From Diphasiastrum complanatum (taxonomy: Eukaryota > Streptophyta > Lycopodiopsida > Lycopodiales > Lycopodiaceae): a stretch of 64,000 nt of DNA. A program made the position numbers and the translations under genes. This document shows positions 54,411 to 64,000 of this stretch, piece after piece. Position 1 is the stretch's first letter; each line of letters begins with the position of its first letter. The stretch spans positions 16,607,775 to 16,671,774 of the forward strand of contig CM055098.1 of assembly GCA_029204225.1 (NCBI GenBank), read 5' to 3'. The notes under the pieces were generated by a model. That model saw only the letters and a program-made list of their open reading frames with translations. It did no database searches and was not told the origin of the DNA.

Positions 54411-56254
54411 ATGGATTGTCCTTACGATCCGAATTTTACAGAGGACTATCCACTAGAGATGGTCTCTCCATCTACCGAATAGGGTCGATTCAATAGATAT
54501 TCTAGGATGAAATCCCAAGTCCAAGAGAAATACACCAATCCATTTGACAGATGGAAACCAATGCGTCTTGAAGCTCCATACGATCGACCACATTTTCATG
54601 CTGCAGAATCTTCACATACACGAGCTCACTTAAACGGAGCTTTTACAAATAATGTTCTGCGTACTGAAAAACGTACTCCCAAGTTAGATTTACGTAAGTA
54701 CGACGGTAACACTGATCCTCTAAGATTTTTTCAGTCTTTGAGAATGATGTGATGTCTATGGCGAGACATCACCAGACGCCATGGTTCAACTCTTCTCGAT
54801 GACCATGATCGATCGAGCACGAGAATGGTTTTTTAACCTTGATTGTGAAAATAAACAAGATTGGTCACTCTTGAAGGAATCATTTATCAAAAGATTCAAG
54901 CCATTTCGTTTGATTGAAAGTCCTTTTGTCAAGTTGAGTAATATCAAAATGACAAAAGATCAGAAAGTACGTGACTATATCGAAAGATTTAAAAGATTAA
55001 AAAGTCAGGTACAAGAACAACCCACTGAATCTATGCTCATAATTTGGTTCCTCGTTGGTCTCCCACGATGGATACGACGTGAACTTCGCTCCAATGATGA
55101 ATACACATCATTGAAACAAGCCATGTTTGATGCCATTCGGGAAGAAGACAAGCGATCAGATGTCGATGAGCCACATGAACGGAGAGCACATCGTGTTGTC
55201 CAAGAAGCTCGACCAAATGAGAAAACACGAGAATAGTTATGGAAAACACAAATGGAGTTGTTTAACCAGCAACAGATGGAGAAACTCACGAAAGAGTTTC
55301 AAAACACGCTTAAGTCTATCTAGAGTTCGATGCCAGGTCAGTTACCCACTAGCTAAATCCACCATAGATGAGAGAATACATGGTGCCCTCACTATTGCGG
55401 TGCACACACTGGCAATGAGTGCCCTTCATACCAACCAGTCCCAGATACTTCATTGATCAAATGCGACATCTGCGACTTTATGGGTTATACCTCACTCTAT
55501 TGCTATTATAACCCAAGGAATCAGCCTCACAACCAGTCAGGGGGACATTACCAACCTCCTAGACACCAGTTTGTTTCACAAAATCAAAATCAGCACTATA
55601 CATCATGAAACAACCAAGTCCATATACAAGAGTTGCCCAGACAATCTAGACATGAACCTCAACCTCAGCTGGCACTCTTAGGACCACCTACAAGGAGACA
55701 ACCTGACCTAGGAGCACAAAAACATAGACACCCTCGAGAATCTGCACAAACACATCTTGCAAAAAACTCCTACGATTACTCATATATATAATCATGATAC
55801 AACACTTCCATCTATTAGTTCTCAACAATATCCAACCGAAAACTCATGCTCGTGCAAACGGGATGAGTATTCCACACCACCAGCACAACTAGCCATCCAA
55901 GATGGTTATGCTATTGCCACAAGACCAATGAGCAACCGCTGTTTTATTTGTGACGAAACTGGCCACTTCATGGTTGACTGTAAAGTTAATAACCAATACC
56001 ATGCAGAGTGTCCAGACTGTGTTCGTAAACACAGTTTCAAAGACTGCCCTAAACAACCTAACATGATCCTTCCAGCACGTCATATATCATCCGAACCTAT
56101 TAGAGTTCTCACTAGAGCACAACGCCATCAACAAGAACAACAACAAAAGAATGCCAAATCAGCTGACCCACATGGAAGCCACTTGACAACTTCCACATTA
56201 CCCAAAGACTACCCAGACCCAAACGTGGAACAAAGGCAATATAATGAATTTTGA
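54411..56254 (+). pseudogene. gag of Ty3/gypsy element K
   Basis: ATG at 54411 (MDCPYDPNF), stop at 54480, and an open block from 54507 with TPKLDLRKYDGNTDPLRFF. After a frameshift the retrotransposon gag core follows at 54781-55236: MIDRAREWFFNLDCENKQDW, ESFIKRFKPFR, VRDYIERFKRLKSQ. The zinc-knuckle region (about 55935-56055) has CFICDETGHFMVDC (perfect) and CPDCVRKHSFKDC. Stops lie near 55236, 55322 and 55608, with a TGA at 56252. Confidence 0.82.
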
Positions 56255-56290
56255 GATGAGTTTTTTTGAGAGGAAGAACATACGGAAAGT

Positions 56291-57031
56291 TTGTTATCCG
56301 TTCAGATCCCTAACAAAGAGCAATTCCTACACATAATTGAAGTATTCTCTGACCTCCTGCAAGCTCAACTCACTATGCCATTCCATAACGCGATAAAATC
56401 TTTCACCGGCCTTCAACGCTATATCCATCATAGTTTTCAGCTGCCTACTATTCTCGATGAACAATGGAATATAGAAGAGATTCTTGAAATTCCCCAGATT
56501 CCTATGAATTTGTTGAATATAGGTGTTGCTAAGGGGACTACCATCACCTTGTCTTTGTCCTATAAAGACTATCCTGCAGTATCCGCTATCCTTGATAGCG
56601 GATCAAGCATCAATATAATGGCTTTGTCATTGGCAAAGTCATGGGGCTTCCATACCCTCGATCAACCACAATAGAAACTTCGCATGGTTGATCAACGAGT
56701 TACTGACCCTGTTGGTCATTTATCAAATATTAAGGTTCGAATAGCATGTGTCAAATTTGTAATCGATTGTGTCATCTTAGACTTACCAAAAGATTCCAAT
56801 ACTTATAAACTCCTTCTTGGTACACCCTGGCTCCAGATGACAGGTGTTGTCCAAGATTGGAAGCATAGCAAAATCACCTTTGGCAATCATGACAAACGAG
56901 TCAGCCATATCAAGCTCACTAAAGTTTATGATGATTGGTCATCAACAACTTATGACGAATCAGATAGTGTTCCGATCCAACCAAAAGGCCACTATACAAG
57001 ATCCACAAACATAATCAATTGGGGTCACTAG
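56291..57031 (+). pseudogene. protease of gypsy K
   Basis: AILDSGSSINIMALSLAKSW is the retroviral-type aspartic protease core. After a stop at 56672, VILDLPKDSNTYKLLLGTPW supplies the C-terminal flap of the fold. It ends in a linker with KGHYTRSTNIIN. No catalytic change is visible in the DSG itself. Confidence 0.78.
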
Positions 57032-57323
57032 CCACTGTGGACTATGTTGATTCCAATCGATGTCGTACCGAAACCGCTGCAGAAGTATATACATGGGATG
57101 TGTATTCAGATGAAGTCTGGGATACAATCGACGATGACATGATAAGTGAGGCAATAACACCGCCCACTTAAAAACCTCAAAAACCTCGGTTATCAATACA
57201 AAATTAACCAATTGTCAAAAACAGATGCATGAGAAGCTTAAGCAATCGATTAAGCCCTTGTCTAAAGAGACAGAAACCAAACCATCAGACCACACTTCCA
57301 CGTCCGGTAGTGACTCAACTTAG

Positions 57324-58420
57324 ATGATTCCCAAAGTTTCAGAAAACTTTGTGGAATCACCTTTCAATCTTCCACGAAAATTTAAAGATTTCACACTGGA
57401 TGACGTTGTTATTCAGTTACCACAGTCACATCGGGAACGTACACCAAGTTCCAACTCCTTTGAAGGATTGGCTAAAACGATGCCGTTAAACCTTAAAGAT
57501 CTTGACGAGGACATGGATCAAATAGTTCATGTTGGTGCACACATTTCGTCCGAACAACTTTCTGATCTGGAAACTTCACTTTGCAAATACAGGGATGTAT
57601 TTGCATGGAACTATACAGAAATGAAAGGAATTCCGCCTGAAATAGTGGTTCATACGATTCCTTTAAAAGACAACTCTAAGCCTGTTAGGGCTAAACCTTA
57701 CAGAAGTAATCCCATCTATCACGAGAGAATTGATGAAGATATCAAGAAATTGCTAGATGCTGGCTTCATTTATGAAGTCCAACATACTGATTGGGTACCA
57801 TCCATTGTGGTTGTACCCAAGAAAAATGGCAAACTTCGTATTTGTGTCGATCTCAAAATCTTAATGCGGTTATGAAGAAAGACTATTTTCCCTTGCCTCT
57901 AATGGCCCAAAATCTTAGAGGACATGGCAGGAGCTGAAGCTTTTAGCTTCTTGGATGGATTCAGCGGTTATTTCCTTGTTCAAATAGCCCTTGAAGATAA
58001 ACATAAAACAACCTTTGTCATAAAGAATGGGGTTTATGCTTATAATGTCATGCCTTTTGGCTTATGCAACGCCCCTTCAACGTTTCAGAGGGTCATGCAA
58101 CTGGCCTTCCAAGACCTATTACATCGATTGTCGAGATTTATCTCGACGATCTGGGTGTACATTCCACAGTCGCTGCGCACCTTGACGCACTTGAGAAAAT
58201 CTTCATTCGCTGCCGTAGATTTGGAATTTCTCTAAACCCTGATAAGTGTCAAATCTGGGTAACCCATGGGGTAGTACTCGGACATATAATTTCAAAGGAC
58301 GGTATTTCTACCGATCTTTCAAAAATCAAGGTAATAGTTGAAATGACCTTACTTGCAACAGTGAAGGAAGTGTATGTCTTCCTCGGTCACACAAATTATT
58401 ATCACATCTTTATAATTGAT
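57324..58420 (+). pseudogene. reverse transcriptase of gypsy K
   Basis: RT N-terminus: YRDVFAWNYTEMKGIPPEI, HTIPLKDNSKPVRAKPYR, DWVPSIVVVPKKNGKLRICV (57324-57875). Frameshift near 57870. FSFLDGFSGYFLVQIALEDK with the first catalytic aspartate, FVIKNGVYAYNVMPFGLCNA (57924-58110), then in another frame the active site YLDDLGVHS (near 58139) and GISLNPDKCQ. Protease-RT-RNase H-integrase order defines Ty3/gypsy. Confidence 0.87.
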
Positions 58421-59164
58421 TATGTCAATTATACCAGCAAGACACGCCTCATTTATTTAGTTGGGGTAGATTCTCGATGGACAAGAGAATGCATTAAAGC
58501 CTTTGAGGAAATGAAAACAGCCCTTACCACGGCACCCATACTCTGCTCGCCAGACTACACGAAAGAGTTCCATGTGCATACTGACGCAAGTAAGTATGCC
58601 ATTGGAGGTCTCCTTGCACAACCGGACGAGTATGGCAAGGATTTCTCAATACGTTTCTTGAGTAGACAACTGGTGTCTGCTAAAGTAAACTATACAACCA
58701 CTGAGCGAGAAGCATTGGCAATGGTCTATGTTGTTCAACAACTAAGACAATATCTACTAGGCCAGACCTTCGCCTTCTACACCGACCATCAAGCCCTTTT
58801 CTATATTGTTAATAAATCCTATAAAACGGGACGTATAGCTCGATGGCCATTGATATTAGAGGAATTTAATTTTCGCGTAATCGTTCGGAAAGAAACCCAA
58901 CATTTTATAGCGGATCACCTTTCCCGGCCCCCTAATGCTGAAAAAGCAACTGCACCAATCAACGATGATCTTCCTGATGCATGCCTTTTTCAAATTGATG
59001 TTATACCCTTATGGGATGAGGAGATCACTCAGTTTCTAACAATAGACAGACTCAAAGAAGGCCTGACTATGGTCGCAAATTTTTTTTTTGTGCTTAAAGC
59101 AGCGTCCTTTCAGCTAATAGCAGGACAACTTTATAAACGGGACGTTGACGGTATTATCCAATGA
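58421..59164 (+). pseudogene. RNase H and connection of gypsy K
   Basis: Same frame as the YLDD block, without stops until 59162. FHVHTDASKYAIGGLLAQ starts the RNase H core; NYTTTEREALAMVYVVQQLR carries the catalytic glutamate, FAFYTDHQAL the second aspartate and FIADHLSRPP the last. The connection to integrase follows (QLIAGQLYKRDVDG). Confidence 0.85.
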
Positions 59165-60299
59165 TGTGCTTATGAATCTGAGATACAGCCTACCATATCT
59201 CAAGCTCATGAGGGCATTTGTGGTGGTCACTTCTCTGCTGAAGCGACAACTAAAATTATCCTTCGAGCAGGCTTGTGGTGGCCATCCTTATTTAAAGACA
59301 CATGTGCTGTCATTAAAACATGTGATGTTTGTCAGAGAGCCAAGAAAAATACAAAAGCAGACTTCACCTCTTTAACTCTCATTATAGAAGGCGAAGCCTT
59401 CCATAAGTGGGGAATTGACTTTGTTAGACCAATCAGCCTAGCAGCGAAACATACCCAAGCCTGTTATATCCTAATAGCCACAGATTGCGCCACTAAGTGG
59501 GTTGAGGCTCGGGCAACAGAGGAGCCAATGCAAAAACAGTAGCGCATTTTTTTACAAAAACATTATTACACGTTTTGGCTATCCTATAGAGCTAGTTAGT
59601 GATTGCGACATGCACTTTTTAAATACTGTCATTGATAATTTGCTACGCCATTACCTTGTAGTTCACCGGAAGAGTACACCATACTATCCTAGATGTAATG
59701 GCCAGGCCGAATCAACTAACAAGACAATATGTAATATATTGACAAAGATAGTTGAAACTTGTCACTCTGATTGGGAGACGAAACTCTTCTCAGCTATCTG
59801 GGCTTACCGCACCACTCCGAAGAAAGCCACCGGATGGGTTACCCCATTCCATCCAGTGTATGGTCAAGAGGCGGTAATGTATGTCGAATTCTTAGTACCT
59901 TCTCTAAGAATCATGGAAGCCTTCTCTACAGATCTCTGTGAGAAAGCTACAATTGAGCAACAAGTCAAAACCAGGCTATTTACGTTAGCCCAGTTATGCG
60001 AGACAAGACTCATATCTTACCACACACAACTAGTTAACAAAAGATGTCAAAAGGCCTAGCATGACTATCACTTGCGAAACAAGGATTTACACTTAGGTGA
60101 CCAGGTGCTTCTTTATACATAAAAAAAGCACCCTGACAAGTTGAAATTCTGAAGTGAGAGACCATATATTATCAATAAAATCTTCTCTAATGGTGCAATC
60201 CAACTACAAACACTTGACGGAATACTCCTAGACATTGTTGTTAACGATGGTCATCTACGGCGGTATTACGAGGAGTTGTTTTTTGTTGACCCAATTTAA
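59165..60299 (+). pseudogene. integrase of gypsy K
   Basis: Zinc-binding end with CGGHFSAEATTKIILRAG-like wording (read across frames), WWPSLFKDTCAVIKTCDVCQ and RAKKNTKADF. The catalytic core has FHKWGIDFVRPIS, ILIATDCATKWVEA, FGYPIELVSDCDMHF (second aspartate region) and STPYYPRCNGQAESTNKTI (glutamate region), then AIWAYRTTPKKATG. The C-terminus ends HLRRYYEELFFVDPI at 60299. Frameshifts near 59270 and 59520 and stops at 60057, 60120 and 60152 are visible. GQAE..NKTI wording is reminiscent of the Tat group. Confidence 0.82.
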
Positions 60300-60697
60300 C
60301 ACTTTTTCCCTGGTATATATTCCATATTTTTTATTTTTATTTTCTTATTTCTTTGCTTGTTATTCTCTTTTTGCATACCTATTTTTGAACTCTTTTCTTG
60401 TTTATAACTCATACCTGTATTTATTTGCTTTCTATACATTTTCTTTTTCTATAAATACCCATTTGTCCTGAATGTTGTAGGTCAACAAATAATAGACTAC
60501 ACCATATGAAACAGATTTATCACACTTTTGGCACATCTCATTTTTGTTTGTCTGGTATCTCCATATTCCCAATTAAGCATACAATGATTCATTGAGATAC
60601 TTCTTTCCCATAAGAGCTTCTACTTTGAGCCATAGTCATATTTTCTCCCTGAAGTTCTTCACTTGCATCACACAGCTCCATTCCTCCATACTGGGTT

Positions 60698-61130
60698 TCT
60701 GTCAGATCTCAACCGATGAGTTCTTGTCAAATCTCAACCGAAGCATCTTGTGAAATCTCGACCAAAGCTGTCTCTCAGATCTCGACTGAAGCATCCTTTC
60801 AATCTCGACCAAGGCGTTCTGTCAAATCTCAACCTGAGCGTTTTGTCAAATTTCAACCGGAGCGTTTCTATCAAATCTCGATCGGAGCGTTTATGTCAAA
60901 TCTCGATCGGAGCGTTTTCGTCAAATCTCAACCGGAGCGTTTCTGTCAAATCTCGACCGGAGCATTCTGTTGGATCTCGACTAGAGCATTCTGTTGGATC
61001 TCGACCAAAGCGTCCTGTTGGATCTCGACCGAAGCATCCTGTTGGATCTCGATCGAAGCGTCCTGTTGGATCTCGACCGAAGTATTCTATCAGATCTCAA
61101 CCGGAGCACCCACTCCAATCTTGACCGGAG
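60698..61130 (+). repeat. roughly 30 bp minisatellite, 3' side of K
   Basis: About fourteen units of TCAAATCTCAACCGGAGCGTTTCTG type. Later units shift to GTTGGATCTCGACCGAAGC. It is the same basic unit and strand as 53590-54170. Lies between the integrase end and the 3' LTR. Confidence 0.88.
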
Positions 61131-61182
61131 GTTCTGAATTCAAAACTCAATGAACCGGCATATTACATCTTTCCCGAAACCA

Positions 61183-61245
61183 GACGATGGCATCTATAAA
61201 TGCCATGACGATGGCATCTATAAACCAGACGATGGCATCTATAAA
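61183..61245 (+). repeat. three exact 18 bp repeats each carrying TATAAA
   Basis: GACGATGGCATCTATAAA at 61183-61200, 61207-61224 and 61228-61245, spaced 24 and 21 bp. Confidence 0.97.
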
Positions 61246-61487
61246 TGTCATTCGCACCTCAGCGAAGTGCGAATTCTGGCATTTCTTGCGACGATCTGTT
61301 GGCGATATTCTTGCTCCTATGCACAATCCTGGCGCTCTTTTGTTCCATGATTTTGTCATCATTTACACTCCACCTCCACCGAGTATCCACCATCGTCGTT
61401 TGATTACCATTCAGAGCGCCATCACCAAACCTTTCCAAACCTAACTTCCCCGGCAGAATACACATCAATTTGAAACTTTTCGCATGC

Positions 61488-61497
61488 TGAGGGGTAG
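61488..61497 (+). other. candidate polypurine tract of gypsy K
   Basis: TGAGGGGTAG directly before TGTCACGCGAG, a typical gypsy polypurine-LTR boundary. Confidence 0.5.
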
Positions 61498-62511
61498 TGT
61501 CACGCGAGCATTCATCACGCTCCCGTTAAACTATTGGATATAACATCATCAACATAAAACACTTGTTTTCTCCTTCTAGTTCATTCACCACAAATCCATT
61601 CATCTTCCCATTAATCCATCCTTGACCGACACCCCCACATCTTCTGCTTTCACACATTATACTTCCATTTTTTCCTTACACAACCTCTTCTATCACCACC
61701 CTTTAATTCCACAACATACTTTGACACGAGTGCAACTGAGCCGTCAATGAGCGAGTGGGCAAAGGAAAAAAATACGGGCACTAAGGCCTTGGATGATTAC
61801 CTGGCGAGACTACCACAACCACGTAGGACAACTTCTCCTACTAGGCCAAGGGGCAAGAGGGCTAACACCAAAGAGTCAAAGAGATTCGAAAGAAAATATC
61901 CTCCCAACATGAGGGGAGACAAAGAGGAGATCGATCAAAGCCAATACTCCACCAGGGCTAAGATCATTGCAGCACTACAACCGCAACCGGAATGGCGGAG
62001 CAAGGTCTTAAAGGATAGCAGGTGGCTGCAAGAGTACCTGAGGTTACCGGCGTGGAAGTGAATTGATCCATTCTACATGCCACTCAAACGAAGAAATCCA
62101 TGGCCAACAGAAAAGCCACGGGTTGAGTTGGTGAACCGGCCAGTAATTCCGGGAATTTCAGACAGAATCTCCCCGAATGACCTGAGGCTGCAGTTGCTAG
62201 ACTTTGAGCACAAATACAAGAAAAGTGCCAATCTATGTGTGCAAGAAAGTGCCGAATATTGCCAATCCATGGCCTTTCTAATGCAACAAGAATGTTTCTG
62301 GGATTATGGTTTGGATCCAATCAGGATCAATCCCAACGTAGCCCTCCAGTCAGAGGAAGATCATGAGATGATGGCCCGACTATACTACAGAGCGGCCTTC
62401 ATGTCATCACGATATGTTACCATGGTAGAAGATTGGCAGGAGATGGGCTTCATAAAAAAGATACGAGAGTACCTAAGGCCACTAAACTACGGAACTCCCC
62501 CATCTCCTCAT
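61498..62511 (+). repeat. 3' LTR of gypsy K (interrupted by L)
   Basis: Starts TGTCACGCGAGC after the candidate polypurine tract. The end is not reached because copia-like L begins at about 62512. It must be longer than 1 kb, and contains the reading frame at 61747-62511. Confidence 0.4.
61747..62511 (+). pseudogene. unknown ORF downstream of gypsy K, one in-frame stop
   Basis: ATG at 61747, frame open for 104 codons (MSEWAKEKNTGTKALDDYLA, then arginine/lysine-rich), TGA at 62059-62061, then the same frame continues without a stop past 62470 (PRVELVNRPVIPGISDRISP, LLDFEHKYKKSANLCVQES, MARLYYRAAFMSSRYVTMVE). Composition looks truly coding (charged, few rare runs). I recognise no family. The join to L at about 62500-62512 cuts its end. 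It may be an extra gene of a Tat-like element or captured sequence. Confidence 0.45.
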
Positions 62512-62695
62512 TGTCTTTTACTATTTCCAAGAGCCAGGATCCTCTCCTCTCTTGCATTCAGCCTCCATGGCTCAAGGGTGAAGCAATTAGGGATTTGGCT
62601 ATCCATTTCATGTTGGTTGGGTGGTTGGCTCCACCGGTGCTCTTTTGGTTGCATGCAACATGATCTAGGTAGATCCCCACTTAGTGATCCTTACA
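62512..62695 (+). repeat. 5' LTR of element L (left limit uncertain)
   Basis: Ends CCTTACA one base before a primer site. I put the start at TGTCTTTTACT, where the preceding reading frame loses its character. 184 bp would be short for a copia LTR, so truncation is possible. Confidence 0.4.
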
Positions 62696-62696
62696 G

Positions 62697-62708
62697 TGGT
62701 ATCAGAAC
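62697..62708 (+). other. primer binding site of element L (TGGTATCAGAAC)
   Basis: One base different from the iMet-type site TGGTATCAGAGC. Confidence 0.7.
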
Positions 62709-64000
62709 AAGGCTTTGCATCGATCAAAAGGTGGAGTTGGGTTTTGTTTTTTTTTCAGCTTTTTGGTATTTCCTCCTTGTTTTTTACTTCATGGTGGTGG
62801 AATTGACCTCCAAGTAAGTGGCTTCTCTTATTTCGGTTTGCTTTTAGCCTATTGATCATGATTAAGAAAATTTTCCATAGAAAATGATGAAAATTTATGG
62901 ATTTTTTTTATTGTTTTTTGTGGTTTTGGAGCTAGAATTCAACGTTTTGGCTTGGAATTTATCAAAGCTACTGATCTTGAACAATTTTCAGAATTGTACT
63001 TGCTGTTTTCCAATCATTATGATTGATTCTAATGATTACATGCCATGGTTATGGTCAAAGATAGTGATTTTTAGTTAAAATCTAGTGATTTAGGGCTAGA
63101 AATGGGCTATATGAAGTATGCTTGACTAAAATCATAACTTTTAGTTCTTACATGTAACTGAATTATAGTAGATATGGCCTGATTGCACTTGCATGTGGGT
63201 TTGATCCACAAGAATTTGCAAAAAAGGTTGAAAACAATAAAAAAACATGGTTTTTTTGGTTGGTTTTTCAAAGTTTCTGGTGATATTCATAAAATCCATA
63301 GCTAATATTTTTCATGCATGTTTTTAGAGATGTAATGATGTTGTCCTAAGGCTGTTATGCAAATTTTCCAAATATTAGGTATTTTACGTAAAAAAAAATT
63401 ATTTTTTAGAAATCACCACATGTATTGTTTGATGCATGCTAGATGGTTTGAAATCCTATCAAAATGGGATGACAACTGTAAAGTCGATGCTTTGAATCGA
63501 TTTCACGATTTTGGTACATATCGAACGAAATTTGAAAATCCTAGTTACGTAAAATTTTGAAAGAATTGTGGATATTTTGATTTTTTCGTTGGTTTTGATC
63601 AAACAGAAATTGCTTATATTGTGAATGACCTTACTAAGGTAAAATCAGCTAGTTTTATAATGTCATAGTACCTTTCACTTTCAATTGAAGGTTTTGAAAT
63701 CTGTCAACTAAAGACAACATTTCTTGTTTTAGGTGTTCAATAAAGTCCAAGAATGACACTTGTTGGAACGGTTTCTAGACTGATCTACACGTAGATTTAC
63801 CAATAGTTGAGTGCGACAATTAACTAGTGAAAAATCAAAATAGTCTGGGTGACCGGTAGATAAAAGTTCTACTGATTTAAGATTGGTCCTTTTCCTAGCC
63901 AAATCTGTGGCTTTCAACTTGGACCATATTTGGGAAGGGAGGAAGGAGATGAAGCTTGAAGTGTAGAGGATTGATTGACCGAGTCGACCAGTTCTGTCAA
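62709..64000 (+). other. leader or interior of element L, no coding sequence in view
   Basis: AT-rich, low-complexity in parts, and no gag or other domain up to the right edge. Short frames open but show no family. Confidence 0.35.

Noticed and set aside
62697-64000. Possible tRNA or other RNA gene in the right-edge stretch
   Set aside because: No cloverleaf or box A/B pattern found by eye; the TGGTATCAGAAC motif is explained as a primer site.

Overview
This is nuclear DNA from a land plant with a large, repeat-rich genome. Nearly all of the 64 kb is retrotransposon and DNA-transposon sequence, in several places nested. The single clearly intact host gene is a DELLA-type GRAS regulator of gibberellin signalling on the minus strand (33736-35745). 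Its DELLA and VHYNP motifs are recognisable but differ from the usual flowering-plant wording. Together with the transposon load this makes a non-flowering vascular plant (fern, lycophyte or gymnosperm) my best guess, but that is inference. There are no bacterial genes, CRISPR arrays or rRNA, and I recognise no tRNA.

Left part (1-13.75 kb): a three-deep nest. An old minus-strand Ty1/copia element (Z) runs off the left edge and ends in a 1.2 kb LTR at 12541-13752. A plus-strand copia (A, 867-11945) sits inside its gag. A second minus-strand copia (B, 3332-8972) sits inside A. LTR pairs and degenerate target-site duplications can be read for A and B, and LTR divergence fits the nesting order (A older than B).

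Middle (13.75-31 kb): a gag scrap at 14.1 kb, then a decayed minus-strand CACTA (En/Spm, tnp2-type) DNA transposon from about 15.6 kb to a terminal repeat at 29701-29713. A plus-strand copia (C, about 18.53-24.47 kb) splits it, and C carries a 655 bp solo LTR with a perfect 5 bp target duplication. The right half of the CACTA element holds something unexpected: a broken SET-domain-like reading frame (25.0-25.76 kb) preceded by several RG/serine-rich exon-like blocks (26.2-27.3 kb). Another copia fragment (D) abuts its right end.

Gene island (about 31-37.6 kb): the DELLA gene with its flanks, an overlapping upstream ORF at its start codon, a 25-base poly-C tract and an (AC)28 microsatellite.

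Right part (37.6-64 kb): copia fragments F, G and H; a fairly young copia E (46107-51343) inserted in the integrase of H with target duplication AGCTC; an inverted join at 52087/52088; an unassigned LTR; a decayed Ty3/gypsy element K (about 53.3-61.5 kb and beyond) whose coding region is bracketed by related roughly 30 bp minisatellites; a reading frame downstream of K's polypurine tract; and the start of another copia-like element (L) at the right edge. All transposon polyproteins carry stops, frameshifts or deletions, so none looks autonomous.
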